DNA of 64,000 bases from Burkholderiaceae bacterium (lineage in GTDB: Bacteria; Pseudomonadota; Gammaproteobacteria; Burkholderiales; Burkholderiaceae_C). A program made the translations under genes and the position numbers. Positions 52,646-62,445 of this stretch are shown here, one piece after another. The first letter of the stretch is position 1. Each line of letters begins with the position of its first letter. The notes under the pieces are model-generated. The model was not told the origin of the DNA, did not search any database, and was given only the letters and a program-made list of their open reading frames with translations. The stretch spans positions 120,737 to 184,736 of the forward strand of contig JAEUOU010000006.1 of the NCBI GenBank assembly GCA_016790575.1, written 5' to 3'.

Positions 52646-53203
52646 GTGAAGGTCTTGAAGTTGTCGGCTCAGGGTTTGCCGCAATCGTGGATTTCGCTGG
52701 AGCAGGCGGTCATTCATTACGCGGCCGAAGAGGTCCGGTGGGAGGCTGGCAGCCCGGTGGCGATTTTTCGCGGCGGAAACAACGCCCGATCCGGTGCGCA
52801 GTCGATCATCACCGTCAACAGCATCATCGGCACCCGGGGTGTGCCGGGCATCAACCCGTTCGATCTGCGCCCAGGCCTGACCAATGCCAAGCTGTTCGCC
52901 CGCGACCGCAACATCTGCGCGTACTGCGGCGACCATTTTCACGACGACGATCTGACCCGCGAACACATCGTGCCATTTGCGCAAAACGGCCGTGACCACT
53001 GGATGAACGTGGTCACCGCGTGTCGCACCTGCAACCACCGCAAAGGCAACCGCACGCCCGAACAGGCCCACATGCCGCTGTTGTTCGCGCCGTATGTGCC
53101 CAGTCTGTGGGAAGATTTCATCTTGCGAAACCGCCGCATCCTGGCCGACCAGATGGAGTTTCTGGTCGCGCACCTGCCGCGGGGTTCGCGCCTACACGGC
53201 TGA
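52646..53203 (+). CDS. HNH endonuclease domain protein
   Basis: A 185-residue protein. The zinc/HNH region reads RNICAYCGDHF, then LTREHIVPFAQNGRDHWMNVVTACRTCNHRKGNRTPE, with two CxxC pairs and the His-Asn-His set. The N-terminal 75 residues are a conserved beta-rich domain (GLPQSWISLEQAVIHYAAEEV). GTG 52646 is chosen since GGAGG lies five bases upstream and the protein then begins (M)KVLKLSAQG; an in-frame ATG at 52634 is an alternative. Similar single-copy HNH proteins are common in Burkholderiales; their substrate is unknown. Confidence 0.83.
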   Translation: MKVLKLSAQGLPQSWISLEQAVIHYAAEEVRWEAGSPVAIFRGGNNARSGAQSIITVNSIIGTRGVPGINPFDLRPGLTNAKLFARDRNICAYCGDHFHDDDLTREHIVPFAQNGRDHWMNVVTACRTCNHRKGNRTPEQAHMPLLFAPYVPSLWEDFILRNRRILADQMEFLVAHLPRGSRLHG

Positions 53204-53211
53204 CCCCAGGA

Positions 53212-54327
53212 TCAGGCAAACACGCCGGCCGTGTCCTGCATGCGCGCCGACACTTCACCCAGGTGGTGCAGGGTGTCGCCGAAGGTCATCTCCAGCTGGG
53301 TCAGCTTCTTGAAATAGTGGCTCACGATGTACTCGTCGGTCACACCGATGCCGCCGTGCAATTGGACCGCCTGCTGGCCGACGAAGCGCATCGAGTTGCC
53401 CAGCTGGACCTTGGCGCGCGCCATGGCGCGGCGGCGCTCGTCGACAGGGGCGTTGAGCTTGAGGCTGGCGTAGTAGCTCATGGAGCGGGCCAGCTCCAGC
53501 TGCATCTTCACGTCGGCCATGCGGTGGCGCAGCGCCTGGAAGCTGGCGATGGGCACGCCGAACTGCTTGCGCGTGTTCATGTACTCGGCGGTGATGGCCA
53601 CGGTCTTGTCCATCACGCCCACGGCTTCGGCGCAGGCGGCGGCGATGCCGATGTCGATGGCGTGTTCGAGGGCCACGAGGCCGTCGGTGGTGATCAGGCT
53701 GGCCGGTGCGTTCGTGAGCTGCAGATCGGCCGCGCGGGCACCGTCCTGCGTGCCGTAGCCGCGCGTGGTCACGCCGGCGGCGCCGCGTTCGACCAGGAAC
53801 AGGGCAATCTGGCCGTTCACCGTGGCGGGGACGATGAAGGCATCGGCCTGATCACCCGCCGCGACGACGTTCTTGAGACCGTTCAATGACCATGCCGCGC
53901 CGGACTGGGTTGCCGTGGTTTCGCAGGCACCGAGCTGGTAGCGGCCCCGGCGCTCCTGGTAGGCCAGCACCACCAGCGCTTCGCCTGCGGCGATCTTCGG
54001 CAGCCATGGCGCCTTGAGGGTGTCGCCCGCGTAGCCCGAAAGCACGCCGCCGGCGATCAGCGTCTGGGCCAGGGGCTCCAGCACGATGCCCCGTCCGAGC
54101 TCTTCCATGACCACCATGCCCTCGACCGGGCCCATGCCCAGGCCACCGTCGGCTTCCGGAACGTACAGGCCGGCCAGGCCGAGTTCCGCCAATTCGTTGT
54201 AGGCCGCGCGGTCGAAGCCGCCGGCCGCCACGGCCTTGCGGCGACGCTCGAAGTCGTAGCCTTTGTCGACCCACTTGCGCACGGCGTCGCGCAGTTGTTG
54301 CTGGTCGTCAGAAAAATCGAAGTCCAT
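53212..54327 (-). CDS. Acyl-CoA dehydrogenase family protein (alpha-type partner)
   Basis: A 371-residue flavoprotein. The N-terminal helical part is DFDFSDDQQQLRDAVRKW, the FAD-site region in the C-terminal half shows NTRKQFGVPIASFQALRHRMADV, and VQLHGGIGVTDEYIVSHYFK closes the active site. The central beta domain is shortened and irregular compared with classic members, a common feature of the partner subunit in paired dehydrogenases. It is downstream of a longer homologue on the same strand, with which it may form a heteromer oxidising a branched, cyclic or steroid-type acyl-CoA. Confidence 0.87.
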   Translation of the reverse strand: MDFDFSDDQQQLRDAVRKWVDKGYDFERRRKAVAAGGFDRAAYNELAELGLAGLYVPEADGGLGMGPVEGMVVMEELGRGIVLEPLAQTLIAGGVLSGYAGDTLKAPWLPKIAAGEALVVLAYQERRGRYQLGACETTATQSGAAWSLNGLKNVVAAGDQADAFIVPATVNGQIALFLVERGAAGVTTRGYGTQDGARAADLQLTNAPASLITTDGLVALEHAIDIGIAAACAEAVGVMDKTVAITAEYMNTRKQFGVPIASFQALRHRMADVKMQLELARSMSYYASLKLNAPVDERRRAMARAKVQLGNSMRFVGQQAVQLHGGIGVTDEYIVSHYFKKLTQLEMTFGDTLHHLGEVSARMQDTAGVFA

Positions 54328-54344
54328 GTTCGTGTCCTTTCAAG

Positions 54345-54416
54345 CGTTCGCCCTGAGCGGGTCGAAGGGTGTTCGCAAAAATCGTTGCAGGGCTCAGACT
54401 GGCTCAGCCCGGACGG
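54345..54416. repeat. Degenerate inverted repeat between the acyl-CoA dehydrogenase genes
   Basis: CGTTCGCCCTGAGCGGGTCG (from 54345) and GGCTCAGCCCGGACGG (to 54416) are relatives of the 51.3 kb pair, here in the opposite arm order and less well matched. The outer distance is nearly identical (about 72 bp), which suggests both came from one mobile REP-like unit. Confidence 0.6.
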
Positions 54417-54421
54417 AAGAA

Positions 54422-55627
54422 TCAGCCCAGCACCACCTGGGACACGATGGTGCGCTGCACCTCGTTGCTGCCGCCGTAGATCGTGGTCTTGCGCATGTTG
54501 AAATACGTCGAGGCCAGCGGCGCATTGGCCACCACACCGCCGGGGAAGCCGCCCAGCGCACCCGCGGCCGCGTCACCCTGCCAGCCGGCTTCCATGGCCT
54601 CGTGGATCAGCGGCAGGCTGTAGGGGCCGGCGGCCAGCATCATCAGCTCGCTGTAGCGCTGCTGGATTTCGCTGCCGCGGATCTTGAGCAGTCCGGCGAT
54701 GTCCAGCGAGTTCTTCCCCGATTTCTCGGCCGACAGCACCCGCAGCACCAGCATTTCCAGCGCCACAATGTCCACTTCGAGCAACGCGATCTGGTCGCGG
54801 AAACGCATGTCATCCCAGACGCCTTCGGTTTTTGCGATGCGCTTGAGGCGCTCCAGCTCGCGTTTGGCACGGTTCACGTCGGCGATGTTGGTGCGCTCGT
54901 GGGAGAGCAGGTGCTTGGCATAGGTCCAGCCCTTGTTTTCCTCGCCGATCAGGTTTTCGGCGGGCACCTCGACGTTGTCAAAGAAGACCTCGTTGACCTC
55001 ACATTCGCCGTCCAGCAGGCGCACCGGACGCACCGTGACGCCGGGCGACTTCATGTCGATCAGCAGAAAGGAGATGCCGGTCTGCGGTTTGCCTTCGGAG
55101 CTGGTGCGCACCAGGCAGAAGATCCATTCGCCGTACTGGCCCAGCGTGGTCCAGGCTTTCTGGCCATTGACGATGTATTGGTCGCCGCGGCGTTCCGCGC
55201 GGGTCTTGAGCGAGGCCAGGTCCGAGCCCGATCCCGGTTCGCTGTAGCCCTGGCTCCACCAGACTTCCCCGCTGGCGATGCCCGGCAGGAAGCGCTGCTG
55301 CTGTGCCGGCGAGCCGAAGGCCATGATGACGGGCGCCACCATCACCGGCCCGAAGGGCACGATACGCGGCGCGCCGGCCAGCGCGCATTCTTCCTCGAAC
55401 AGGTGCTTTTGCACCGCCGTCCAGCCCGGCCCGCCGAACTCCTTGGGCCAGCCGTAGCCGAGCCAGCCCTTCTTGCCGAGGATCTTGCCCCAGCGTTGCA
55501 TGTCGTCACGGCTCAGGCGCAAGGCGTTGTGCACCTTGTGCGAGATGTCGGCGGGCAGGTTGTCTCTGACCCAGGCGCGAATGTCGTCGCGAAACTGTTG
55601 TTCCTCGGGCGTGAATGCCAGATCCAT
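54422..55627 (-). CDS. Acyl-CoA dehydrogenase
   Basis: A 401-residue enzyme. Blocks include the helix AFTPEEQQFRDDIRAWVRDNL, VWWSQGYSEPGSGSDLASLKTRAERRGDQY for FAD and acyl binding, INGQKAWTT-like VNGQKAWTTLGQYGEW, and the C-terminal TIYGGSNEVQRTIVSQ that binds FAD adenine. The length fits the family. It is the first of two dehydrogenase genes; the start at ATG 55627 gives the usual MDLAFTPEEQ opening. Confidence 0.92.
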   Translation of the reverse strand: MDLAFTPEEQQFRDDIRAWVRDNLPADISHKVHNALRLSRDDMQRWGKILGKKGWLGYGWPKEFGGPGWTAVQKHLFEEECALAGAPRIVPFGPVMVAPVIMAFGSPAQQQRFLPGIASGEVWWSQGYSEPGSGSDLASLKTRAERRGDQYIVNGQKAWTTLGQYGEWIFCLVRTSSEGKPQTGISFLLIDMKSPGVTVRPVRLLDGECEVNEVFFDNVEVPAENLIGEENKGWTYAKHLLSHERTNIADVNRAKRELERLKRIAKTEGVWDDMRFRDQIALLEVDIVALEMLVLRVLSAEKSGKNSLDIAGLLKIRGSEIQQRYSELMMLAAGPYSLPLIHEAMEAGWQGDAAAGALGGFPGGVVANAPLASTYFNMRKTTIYGGSNEVQRTIVSQVVLG

Positions 55628-55731
55628 GCGCTGTTCTCCGGTAGGGCGGCGCAAGAGGCGGCGCGGACGCCGCACGCTTGTCGCAAGTTGATACGGACCA
55701 CAGTTTTAGCACGCCCGTTCGATTCCGGCTG

Positions 55732-56403
55732 TCAGTCCTGCGACAAACCCAGTTCGGCACACAGGCGTTGCACGGTCCCGCGCAGGCGGGCGGTTTCCGC
55801 CTCCAGGGCCTCGACGCGCGCGTGCAGGTGGCGCAGTTCCCCGTCGTCGGCCCGGGGTGCGGCGGTGGCTGTTGCTTCGGGGGGCTCGGCCAGCTCCACC
55901 GGCCCGGCCAGAAGGTGTGCCCATCGCTGCTCGCGGGCGCCCGGCGCACGGGGCAGGCGCACGACCAGGGGACCGCCTTTTTCCTCGGCGCGCTCCTGCA
56001 GTTCGTCCAGGAACCCCTGCACGGACGAGATGTCGGCAAAGCGGTACCAGCGTTCGCTGTTGATGCGCAACTCCCCGGGGGTCTGGGGGCCGCGCAACAT
56101 CAGCAGGCCCAGCAACACGGCCGATTGCTCAGGCACGCCGAAGACGCGCTGGAAATTGTGTTCGTAGCGGGCGGTGCGCCCGCCGCTGCTTTCGAACACC
56201 AGCGACAGCGCACGCAAACTGTCGAGCGCAGCCTGGGCCTGCGCATCGTCAACCTGCATGATCGGGTCACGACTGGTTTTCTGGTTGCAGCCGGTGACCA
56301 GGTTGTTCAGGGTCAGGGGGTAGCTGTCGGGTACGGTGCGGGCCTTTTCCATCAGCGTGGCGAGCACGCGGGTTTCGACAGCGGAGAGGGGGCGAATCGT
56401 CAT
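55732..56403 (-). CDS. yceH: YceH-family (DUF480) protein
   Basis: A 223-residue protein made of two winged-helix units: [39 protein letters not shown], and [31 protein letters not shown]-terminal coiled coil ([22 protein letters not shown]) follows a linker. No enzymatic motif is present; the role is undefined, though the fold suggests nucleic-acid or protein contact. It is divergent from purN with only 20 bp between starts. Confidence 0.9.
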   Translation of the reverse strand: MTIRPLSAVETRVLATLMEKARTVPDSYPLTLNNLVTGCNQKTSRDPIMQVDDAQAQAALDSLRALSLVFESSGGRTARYEHNFQRVFGVPEQSAVLLGLLMLRGPQTPGELRINSERWYRFADISSVQGFLDELQERAEEKGGPLVVRLPRAPGAREQRWAHLLAGPVELAEPPEATATAAPRADDGELRHLHARVEALEAETARLRGTVQRLCAELGLSQD

Positions 56404-56423
56404 GGCAGGATAATTTTGCGCAA

Positions 56424-57017
56424 ATGAAAAACATCGTGATTTTGATCTCGGGCACCGGCTCGAACATGGCGGCCATTGTCCGGGCCTGTTCCCGTGACGA
56501 TTGGGGCGTGCGTTTTGGTGCGCGAATCGCCGCGGTGGTGAGCAACCGCCCCCACGCCGGCGGCCTGGCCTGGGCGGCGCAGGAGGGCATTGCTACGGCG
56601 GTCGTAGACCACAAAGCCTACCCGGGCCGGGAGGCATTTGACCTGGCTTTGGCCGAGGAAATCGACCGGCATGCCCCGGCGCTGGTGGTGCTGGCGGGAT
56701 TCATGCGGATTCTCACACCGGCGTTTGTACAACGCTACGAAGGGCGCCTGGTCAACATTCACCCGTCGCTGTTGCCGGCATTCCCGGGTCTTCACACCCA
56801 TGAACGGGCCCTGGCGGAGGGCTGCCGGTTTGCCGGTGCGACGGTACACCGGGTGACGGCCGAACTTGACCACGGCGAAATCCTGGAGCAGGCGGTGGTG
56901 CCTGTTCTGCCAGCGGACACCGCCGACACGCTGGCGGCCCGTGTATTGACTCAGGAACATCTGATCTACCCGCGTGCGCTGGTCCGACTGCTCTCTGGGG
57001 GCGTTCAAAAGCCATAG
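56424..57017 (+). CDS. purN: Phosphoribosylglycinamide formyltransferase
   Basis: A 197-residue GART enzyme for the third step of purine synthesis, using 10-formyl-tetrahydrofolate. Motifs are [19 protein letters not shown] for phosphoribosyl binding, [13 protein letters not shown], the catalytic Asn/His in [14 protein letters not shown], and [15 protein letters not shown] with the catalytic Asp. The stop TAG is inside repeat R9; the end GGVQKP is therefore set by the repeat. Confidence 0.95.
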   Translation: MKNIVILISGTGSNMAAIVRACSRDDWGVRFGARIAAVVSNRPHAGGLAWAAQEGIATAVVDHKAYPGREAFDLALAEEIDRHAPALVVLAGFMRILTPAFVQRYEGRLVNIHPSLLPAFPGLHTHERALAEGCRFAGATVHRVTAELDHGEILEQAVVPVLPADTADTLAARVLTQEHLIYPRALVRLLSGGVQKP

Positions 57018-57056
57018 CGTAGTGTGACGTTTTTGCGCCGGGTATCGGTGGTTTTT
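57014..57056 (+). repeat. Dispersed intergenic repeat, copy R9 (contains purN stop)
   Basis: ATAGCGTAGTGTGACG, then TTTTTGCGCCGGGTATCGG. The first ATAGC gives the purN stop TAG. It is the most diverged copy (CGCCGGGTAT instead of CGCTGGGTAT). The next gene, rsmB, runs in the same direction. Confidence 0.68.
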
Positions 57057-57129
57057 GCTGAGTTTTTGGCGTTCCCGGGGCTCGGGGTGCCTTTGGTGCC
57101 GGCGGCGCCCCGGTGGGACAATCCAGCCC

Positions 57130-58410
57130 ATGCACCCCAAAGCTCTCCTAGACGCCTGCGCTGAAACGGTTCGCCAGGTGTTGCTGTTTCAGCACCCGGC
57201 CGATGCCGTGGTTTCCCGTTTCGTCCGTGAAAACCGCCTGGGAGTGCGCGAGCGCGCCACCGTGGCGGATACCGCCTACACCGTCCTGCGCGAAAAACTG
57301 AGGTTCGAAAGCCTGGCGCGCTCGGGCATGGGGCCGCGCGAACGCCGTCTGGCCATTCTGGCCTTTCAGGGGCCACGTGATTTTCTCAAGAGTGCGCTGA
57401 CCGAGTCCGAAAAACACTGGCTCGATGCCTGCGATGCGATTGATCCGGCCACTTTGCCCGAGCCCAGCCGGCATAACCTGCCCGAATGGCTGGCGACCGC
57501 GTTGCGGGCCCAGGTCGGCGACGAGTTTTCCGCGCTGGCCGGTTGCCTGCTGGGCCCGGCGCCGCTGGATCTGCGCGTCAACCTGCTCAACGCCCGCCGG
57601 ACCGAACTGCGGGAGGAAATGGCGCGTGAAGGTTTGTCCGCCGTCGAGACCCCCTATTCGCCCTGGGGCCTGCGCCTTGAAGGCAAACCGGTCCTCAATC
57701 GTCTGGATGCCTTCACCCGTGGTGCGATCGAGGTCCAGGACGAAGGCTCGCAGTTGCTGGCCTGGGTGCTGGAGGCAAGACGCGGCGAGATGGTGGTCGA
57801 CTTCTGTGCCGGTGCCGGAGGAAAGACGCTGGCGATCGGAGCCGCGATGCGCAACACCGGTCGCCTGTACGCCTTCGATACGTCGGCGCACCGGCTGGAC
57901 GCGCTCAAGCCGCGCCTGGCGCGCAGCGGGCTGTCCAACGTGCATCCGGCCGCGATTGCCCACGAGCGCGATGAACGCATCAAACGCCTGGCTGGCAAGA
58001 TGGACCGGGTGCTGGTCGATGCGCCGTGTTCCGGCCTGGGCACCTTGAGACGCAGCCCGGACCTCAAGTGGCGCCAGTCGCCCAAGGACATCGAGGAACT
58101 GGCGGCACGGCAGTTTGCGATCCTCAGCAGCGCTGCGCGGCTGGTCAAAGCGGGGGGACGGCTGGTGTACGCCACCTGCAGCCTGCTCACCGAGGAAAAC
58201 GAAGCGGTCGCCGAGCGTTTCACGCAGGAGTTTGCGCGGGCGGCGGACGGATTCCGCCTGCAGCCCATGGTCGATATCTTCGAACGTCTGAAGCTGCATG
58301 CGCCGGCCTCGCTGTGTTCCGGACCACATTCCGGCGGGGAATATCTGCGTCTGTGGCCGCACCGGCATGGCACGGACGGCTTTTTCGCCGCAGCCTGGGA
58401 AAGAATCTGA
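57130..58410 (+). CDS. rsmB: RsmB/NOP-family rRNA (cytosine-C5) methyltransferase
   Basis: A 426-residue protein. The N-terminal NusB-like RNA-binding region (about 1-150) is helical; the methyltransferase domain has MVVDFCAGAGGKTLAIGAAM for SAM, VDAPCSGLGTLRRSPDLKW with the release Cys, and LVYATCSLLTEENE with the nucleophile Cys. It should methylate a cytosine of 16S rRNA, such as C967. The ATG at 57130 is chosen because residues upstream come from non-conserved intergenic DNA. Exact target specificity among RsmB/RsmF-like members is by resemblance. Confidence 0.87.
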   Translation: MHPKALLDACAETVRQVLLFQHPADAVVSRFVRENRLGVRERATVADTAYTVLREKLRFESLARSGMGPRERRLAILAFQGPRDFLKSALTESEKHWLDACDAIDPATLPEPSRHNLPEWLATALRAQVGDEFSALAGCLLGPAPLDLRVNLLNARRTELREEMAREGLSAVETPYSPWGLRLEGKPVLNRLDAFTRGAIEVQDEGSQLLAWVLEARRGEMVVDFCAGAGGKTLAIGAAMRNTGRLYAFDTSAHRLDALKPRLARSGLSNVHPAAIAHERDERIKRLAGKMDRVLVDAPCSGLGTLRRSPDLKWRQSPKDIEELAARQFAILSSAARLVKAGGRLVYATCSLLTEENEAVAERFTQEFARAADGFRLQPMVDIFERLKLHAPASLCSGPHSGGEYLRLWPHRHGTDGFFAAAWERI

Positions 58411-58500
58411 AGCCATCCACCAAGGCCTGCACCTACAATTGCGGACGGTACGGCCGCTGTCATTCGGTCGCCCCGTCGTCCATTCATCGCCTGAACCCTC

Positions 58501-59715
58501 ATGAACGTTTCCGATTCTCCGGTGCTCAATCACGCCCTCGACTGGCTGGCCCATGGTGCTCTCGATCTGGCCTGGTGGCAGCTGATCCTGGTCACGCTGG
58601 CCTTGACGCATGTCACGATCGCCAGCGTGACAATTTTCCTGCATCGGCACCAGGCGCATCGGGCGCTGGACTTGCACCCGGCCGTCTCACATTTCTTTCG
58701 CTTCTGGCTCTGGCTCACCACCGGGCAGGTGACCCGGGAATGGGCGTCCATCCACCGCAAGCACCATGCCAAGTGCGAGCAGCCGGGGGACCCGCACAGC
58801 CCGCATGTATTCGGCATCCGTACCGTGTTCTGGAAAGGCGCGGAGCTGTACCGTGCCGAGTCACGCAACCCCGAGACCATGGCCCGCTACGGTCATGGCA
58901 CACCCGATGACTGGATCGAGCGCACCATCTACACGCCGCATTCGGCTCTGGGGGTGAGCCTGATGCTGGTGATCGATGTTGCGCTGTTCGGGGTGGCCGG
59001 GCTGACCGTCTGGGCGGTGCAGATGGCCTGGATCCCGGTTACGGCAGCCGGTGTGATCAATGGTATTGGCCATTGGTGGGGTTATCGCAACTTCGAGGCG
59101 CAGGACGCCAGCACCAACATCTCGCCCTGGGGGATCCTGATCGGGGGGGAAGAGCTGCACAACAACCATCATACTTACCCGACTTCGGCGAAACTTTCGG
59201 TCAAGCCCTTCGAATTTGACATCGGCTGGGCCTACATCCGTGCGCTGTCCGCGCTGGGCTTGGCGACGGTGAAGAAAACGCCGCCCCGCCTGGCCTTCGG
59301 CGATGTCCGACCCGTGGCCGACGAGGCCACGCTGGAAGCGTTGATTGCCCACCGCTATGAGGTCATGGCCGGCTACGCCCGGCAGATGCGTGCCGTCCTG
59401 CAGGATGAAGTCGAGGCGATGCGTGTGCGTGCCCTCGATGCGACGGCGCTTCAGGCGGCACGCCGCTGGATGCACCGGGATCCGGACAAGGTGCCGGCGG
59501 CGGTGCGTGCGCAACTGGCTCAGGCCCGTGCGGCCTTGCCCGGCGTCGACAAGATGGTGGCCATGCGCGAAGAATTGCGTCAGCTGTGGCTCAACACCAG
59601 TGTGTCCCGCGAGCAGTTGACGGTGGATCTGCAGGCCTGGTGTCGGCGGGCGGAGGACAGTGGTGTGGCGGCGCTGCGGGAGTTTTCACTCCGGCTTCGG
59701 ACCGCGCGGGCCTGA
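58501..59715 (+). CDS. Membrane fatty acid (acyl-CoA/acyl-lipid) desaturase
   Basis: A 404-residue di-iron desaturase. The three histidine boxes are FLHRHQAHRAL, IHRKHHAKCEQ and LHNNHHTYP, among about four transmembrane helices (about 18-66 and 150-185). The C-terminal 100 residues are cytoplasmic and helical, and longer than in minimal delta-9 desaturases; this tail is usual in betaproteobacterial DesA-like enzymes. It probably introduces a double bond into membrane acyl chains for fluidity control. A terminator follows. Confidence 0.9.
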   Translation: MNVSDSPVLNHALDWLAHGALDLAWWQLILVTLALTHVTIASVTIFLHRHQAHRALDLHPAVSHFFRFWLWLTTGQVTREWASIHRKHHAKCEQPGDPHSPHVFGIRTVFWKGAELYRAESRNPETMARYGHGTPDDWIERTIYTPHSALGVSLMLVIDVALFGVAGLTVWAVQMAWIPVTAAGVINGIGHWWGYRNFEAQDASTNISPWGILIGGEELHNNHHTYPTSAKLSVKPFEFDIGWAYIRALSALGLATVKKTPPRLAFGDVRPVADEATLEALIAHRYEVMAGYARQMRAVLQDEVEAMRVRALDATALQAARRWMHRDPDKVPAAVRAQLAQARAALPGVDKMVAMREELRQLWLNTSVSREQLTVDLQAWCRRAEDSGVAALREFSLRLRTARA

Positions 59716-59775
59716 CGCGACTTTTTCCGGGCCGGCAGGAACCCGCCAGGTCGTCAGCGCAAAAAAACAGCCCGC

Positions 59776-59805
59776 AAAAAAGCCCGCATCAAGCGGGCTT
59801 TTTTT
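59776..59805. terminator. Bidirectional intrinsic terminator between desaturase and rpmG
   Basis: AAAAAAGCCCGC-ATCAA-GCGGGCTTTTTTT forms a 6-bp GC stem extended by A-T pairs, with a T run on both strands. It serves the convergent desaturase and rpmB-rpmG units. Confidence 0.92.
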
Positions 59806-59856
59806 GCGTAACCTGACGGGCAGGACCCCGGGGTGGAGTCCCGCAACCGCCGGACG

Positions 59857-60027
59857 TCACTTGAGTTTGACTTCCTTGTACTCGACGTGCTTGCGAGCTT
59901 TGGGGTCGAACTTCATGATCGACATTTTTTCCGGCATGGTCTTCTTGTTCTTGCTGGTCGTGTAGAAGTGACCGGTGTTGGCTGTCGATTGCAGCTTGAT
60001 TTTTTCGCGTCCGCCTTTACTGGCCAT
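59857..60027 (-). CDS. rpmG: 50S ribosomal protein L33
   Basis: A 56-residue protein read from ATG 60027: [15 protein letters not shown], then AGTGHFYTT-like [34 protein letters not shown] and KEVKLK. It is the Cys-free (zinc-independent) form, lacking the CxxC pairs. It follows rpmB by 27 bp on the same strand, the standard rpmB-rpmG operon. GGAGCGCAATC precedes the start. Confidence 0.96.
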   Translation of the reverse strand: MASKGGREKIKLQSTANTGHFYTTSKNKKTMPEKMSIMKFDPKARKHVEYKEVKLK

Positions 60028-60054
60028 GATTGCGCTCCTTGAAGTTCAGTGGGT

Positions 60055-60288
60055 TCAGGCCTGGCCGCGAGCGCGCAGGTCTGCGAGCACGGCGTCGATA
60101 CCATTCTTGTCGATCAGGCGCAAAGCAGCGCTGGAGACGCGCAGACGCACCCAGCGGTTTTCGCTCTCGACCCAGAAGCGGCGGTATTGCAGGTTCGGCA
60201 GGAACCGGCGTTTGGTTTTGTTGTTGGCGTGGGAAACGTTGTTCCCGACCATGGGCTTCTTGCCCGTGACGTCGCAGACGCGTGCCAT
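60055..60288 (-). CDS. rpmB: 50S ribosomal protein L28
   Basis: A 77-residue protein starting [17 protein letters not shown], followed by [16 protein letters not shown] and [19 protein letters not shown]. This is a normal length and sequence for L28 of Gram-negative bacteria. The frame upstream of ATG 60288 is open but not conserved. It is first in the rpmB-rpmG unit. Confidence 0.96.
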   Translation of the reverse strand: MARVCDVTGKKPMVGNNVSHANNKTKRRFLPNLQYRRFWVESENRWVRLRVSSAALRLIDKNGIDAVLADLRARGQA

Positions 60289-60468
60289 ATGGACACTCCG
60301 ATACTTTTTCAATCCGGCTGACCGCAGCGGGGCGGCACCTTGGGTGCCCGCCTGGCGGCTCAGCCTCACCTCGCCAGAAGGGTGGCGGTAACCCGATTTG
60401 CCGCATGGGAGACACGCGCAATGCGCGCGCCGCTCTATTTCAGCAAAGCCGTCAATTATAGGCCAGAT

Positions 60469-61437
<969 letters not shown>

Positions 61438-61582
61438 CTATTCATCGGAGAGCGCGTGTACATTCGCGGCGGAGGGGGATCAAGCGACGGGCATTTTCAT
61501 CGATCACAATGGTCTTGCCCTCGTCTGGCAATCATTGTAGAAAGCCCCGCGCAGACCTTCAGGCATTCGCAGGAGTAGGCCC

Positions 61583-62257
61583 ATGACCATGTTGTCCAAT
61601 CTCGAATTGATCCGGCGGGTTCCGCTGTTCTCCATGTTGACGGAAACGCAGGCGAATTCGGTATCCCAAGCCGTCGTCAAGCGTCGCTTCAAGCGGGGCG
61701 AAGCGATTGTTGAGCAGGGCAAGAAAAGCAATGCGCTGTTCATCATTCTGACCGGACGGGCGCGCGTCGTCAGTGCCGACGGCCGGGGTCGCGAGGTGAT
61801 TCTGGCCAACATGACGCCCGGCGACTACATCGGCGAGATGAGTCTCATCGACAACGAACCCCACTCGGCAACCGTTCGGGCCGAAGTGCAGACGGATGTG
61901 CTGATGCTCGGCCGGCTGGAGTTCGCGCGCTGCCTACCTGAAAACACCTCCATGGCCTACGCGGTGATGAAAGGCCTGGTGCAGCGGCTTCGCCATGCAG
62001 ACCGCAAGATCGAATCGCTGGCGCTGATGGACGTGTATGGCCGTGTCGCCCGCGCCTTGATTGAAAGTTCCGTACCCAACAAAGACGGATTTGGTCTGAT
62101 AAAGGACCGAATTTCCCGCCAGGATCTGGCAAAGATGGTTGGCGCCTCCCGCGAGATGGTCAGCCGCGTGATGAAGGACCTGGAGGAACGGGGCTTCATC
62201 GAGGCGCAGGAGGATGGGTCGACCCTCATCAAGGAGCGTCTCAGTTCACTGACCTGA
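61583..62257 (+). CDS. Crp/Fnr-family transcriptional regulator
   Basis: A 224-residue regulator. The cyclic-nucleotide-binding fold (about 15-125) has FKRGEAIVEQGKKSNALFIILTG and GDYIGEMSLIDNEPHSATV, where GE-S-L partly matches the cAMP phosphate-binding cassette. The dimer helix precedes a winged helix with ISRQDLAKMVGASREMVSRVMKDLEERGFI. No Fnr-type cysteine cluster is present. Effector and targets are unknown. It lies between trxB (divergent) and ftsK (same strand, 188 bp downstream). Confidence 0.9.
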   Translation: MTMLSNLELIRRVPLFSMLTETQANSVSQAVVKRRFKRGEAIVEQGKKSNALFIILTGRARVVSADGRGREVILANMTPGDYIGEMSLIDNEPHSATVRAEVQTDVLMLGRLEFARCLPENTSMAYAVMKGLVQRLRHADRKIESLALMDVYGRVARALIESSVPNKDGFGLIKDRISRQDLAKMVGASREMVSRVMKDLEERGFIEAQEDGSTLIKERLSSLT

Positions 62258-62445
62258 AGCCCGGTTTGCGATACCCTAGGGCAGCGCCTGCGGCGTGTGC
62301 AGAGGCTGGCGTGGCGTTGTTGCGCCGCGGGTCCGAGCAGGGCTCGCCATCATCGCTGGCAATTTGCGCGACACGGGCAGATGATCTCCTCCGACGGGCG
62401 TTCCGCTGGGCAGGTGGTCATCTCAAACCCGGTTTTTGAGTAACC

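Noticed and set aside
62420..62440. CTCAAA...TTTGAG hairpin just before ftsK as a terminator or riboswitch
   Set aside because: The stem is only six pairs with a GC-containing loop, there is no U tract, and it lies directly at the start codon; it is mentioned only as a local feature.
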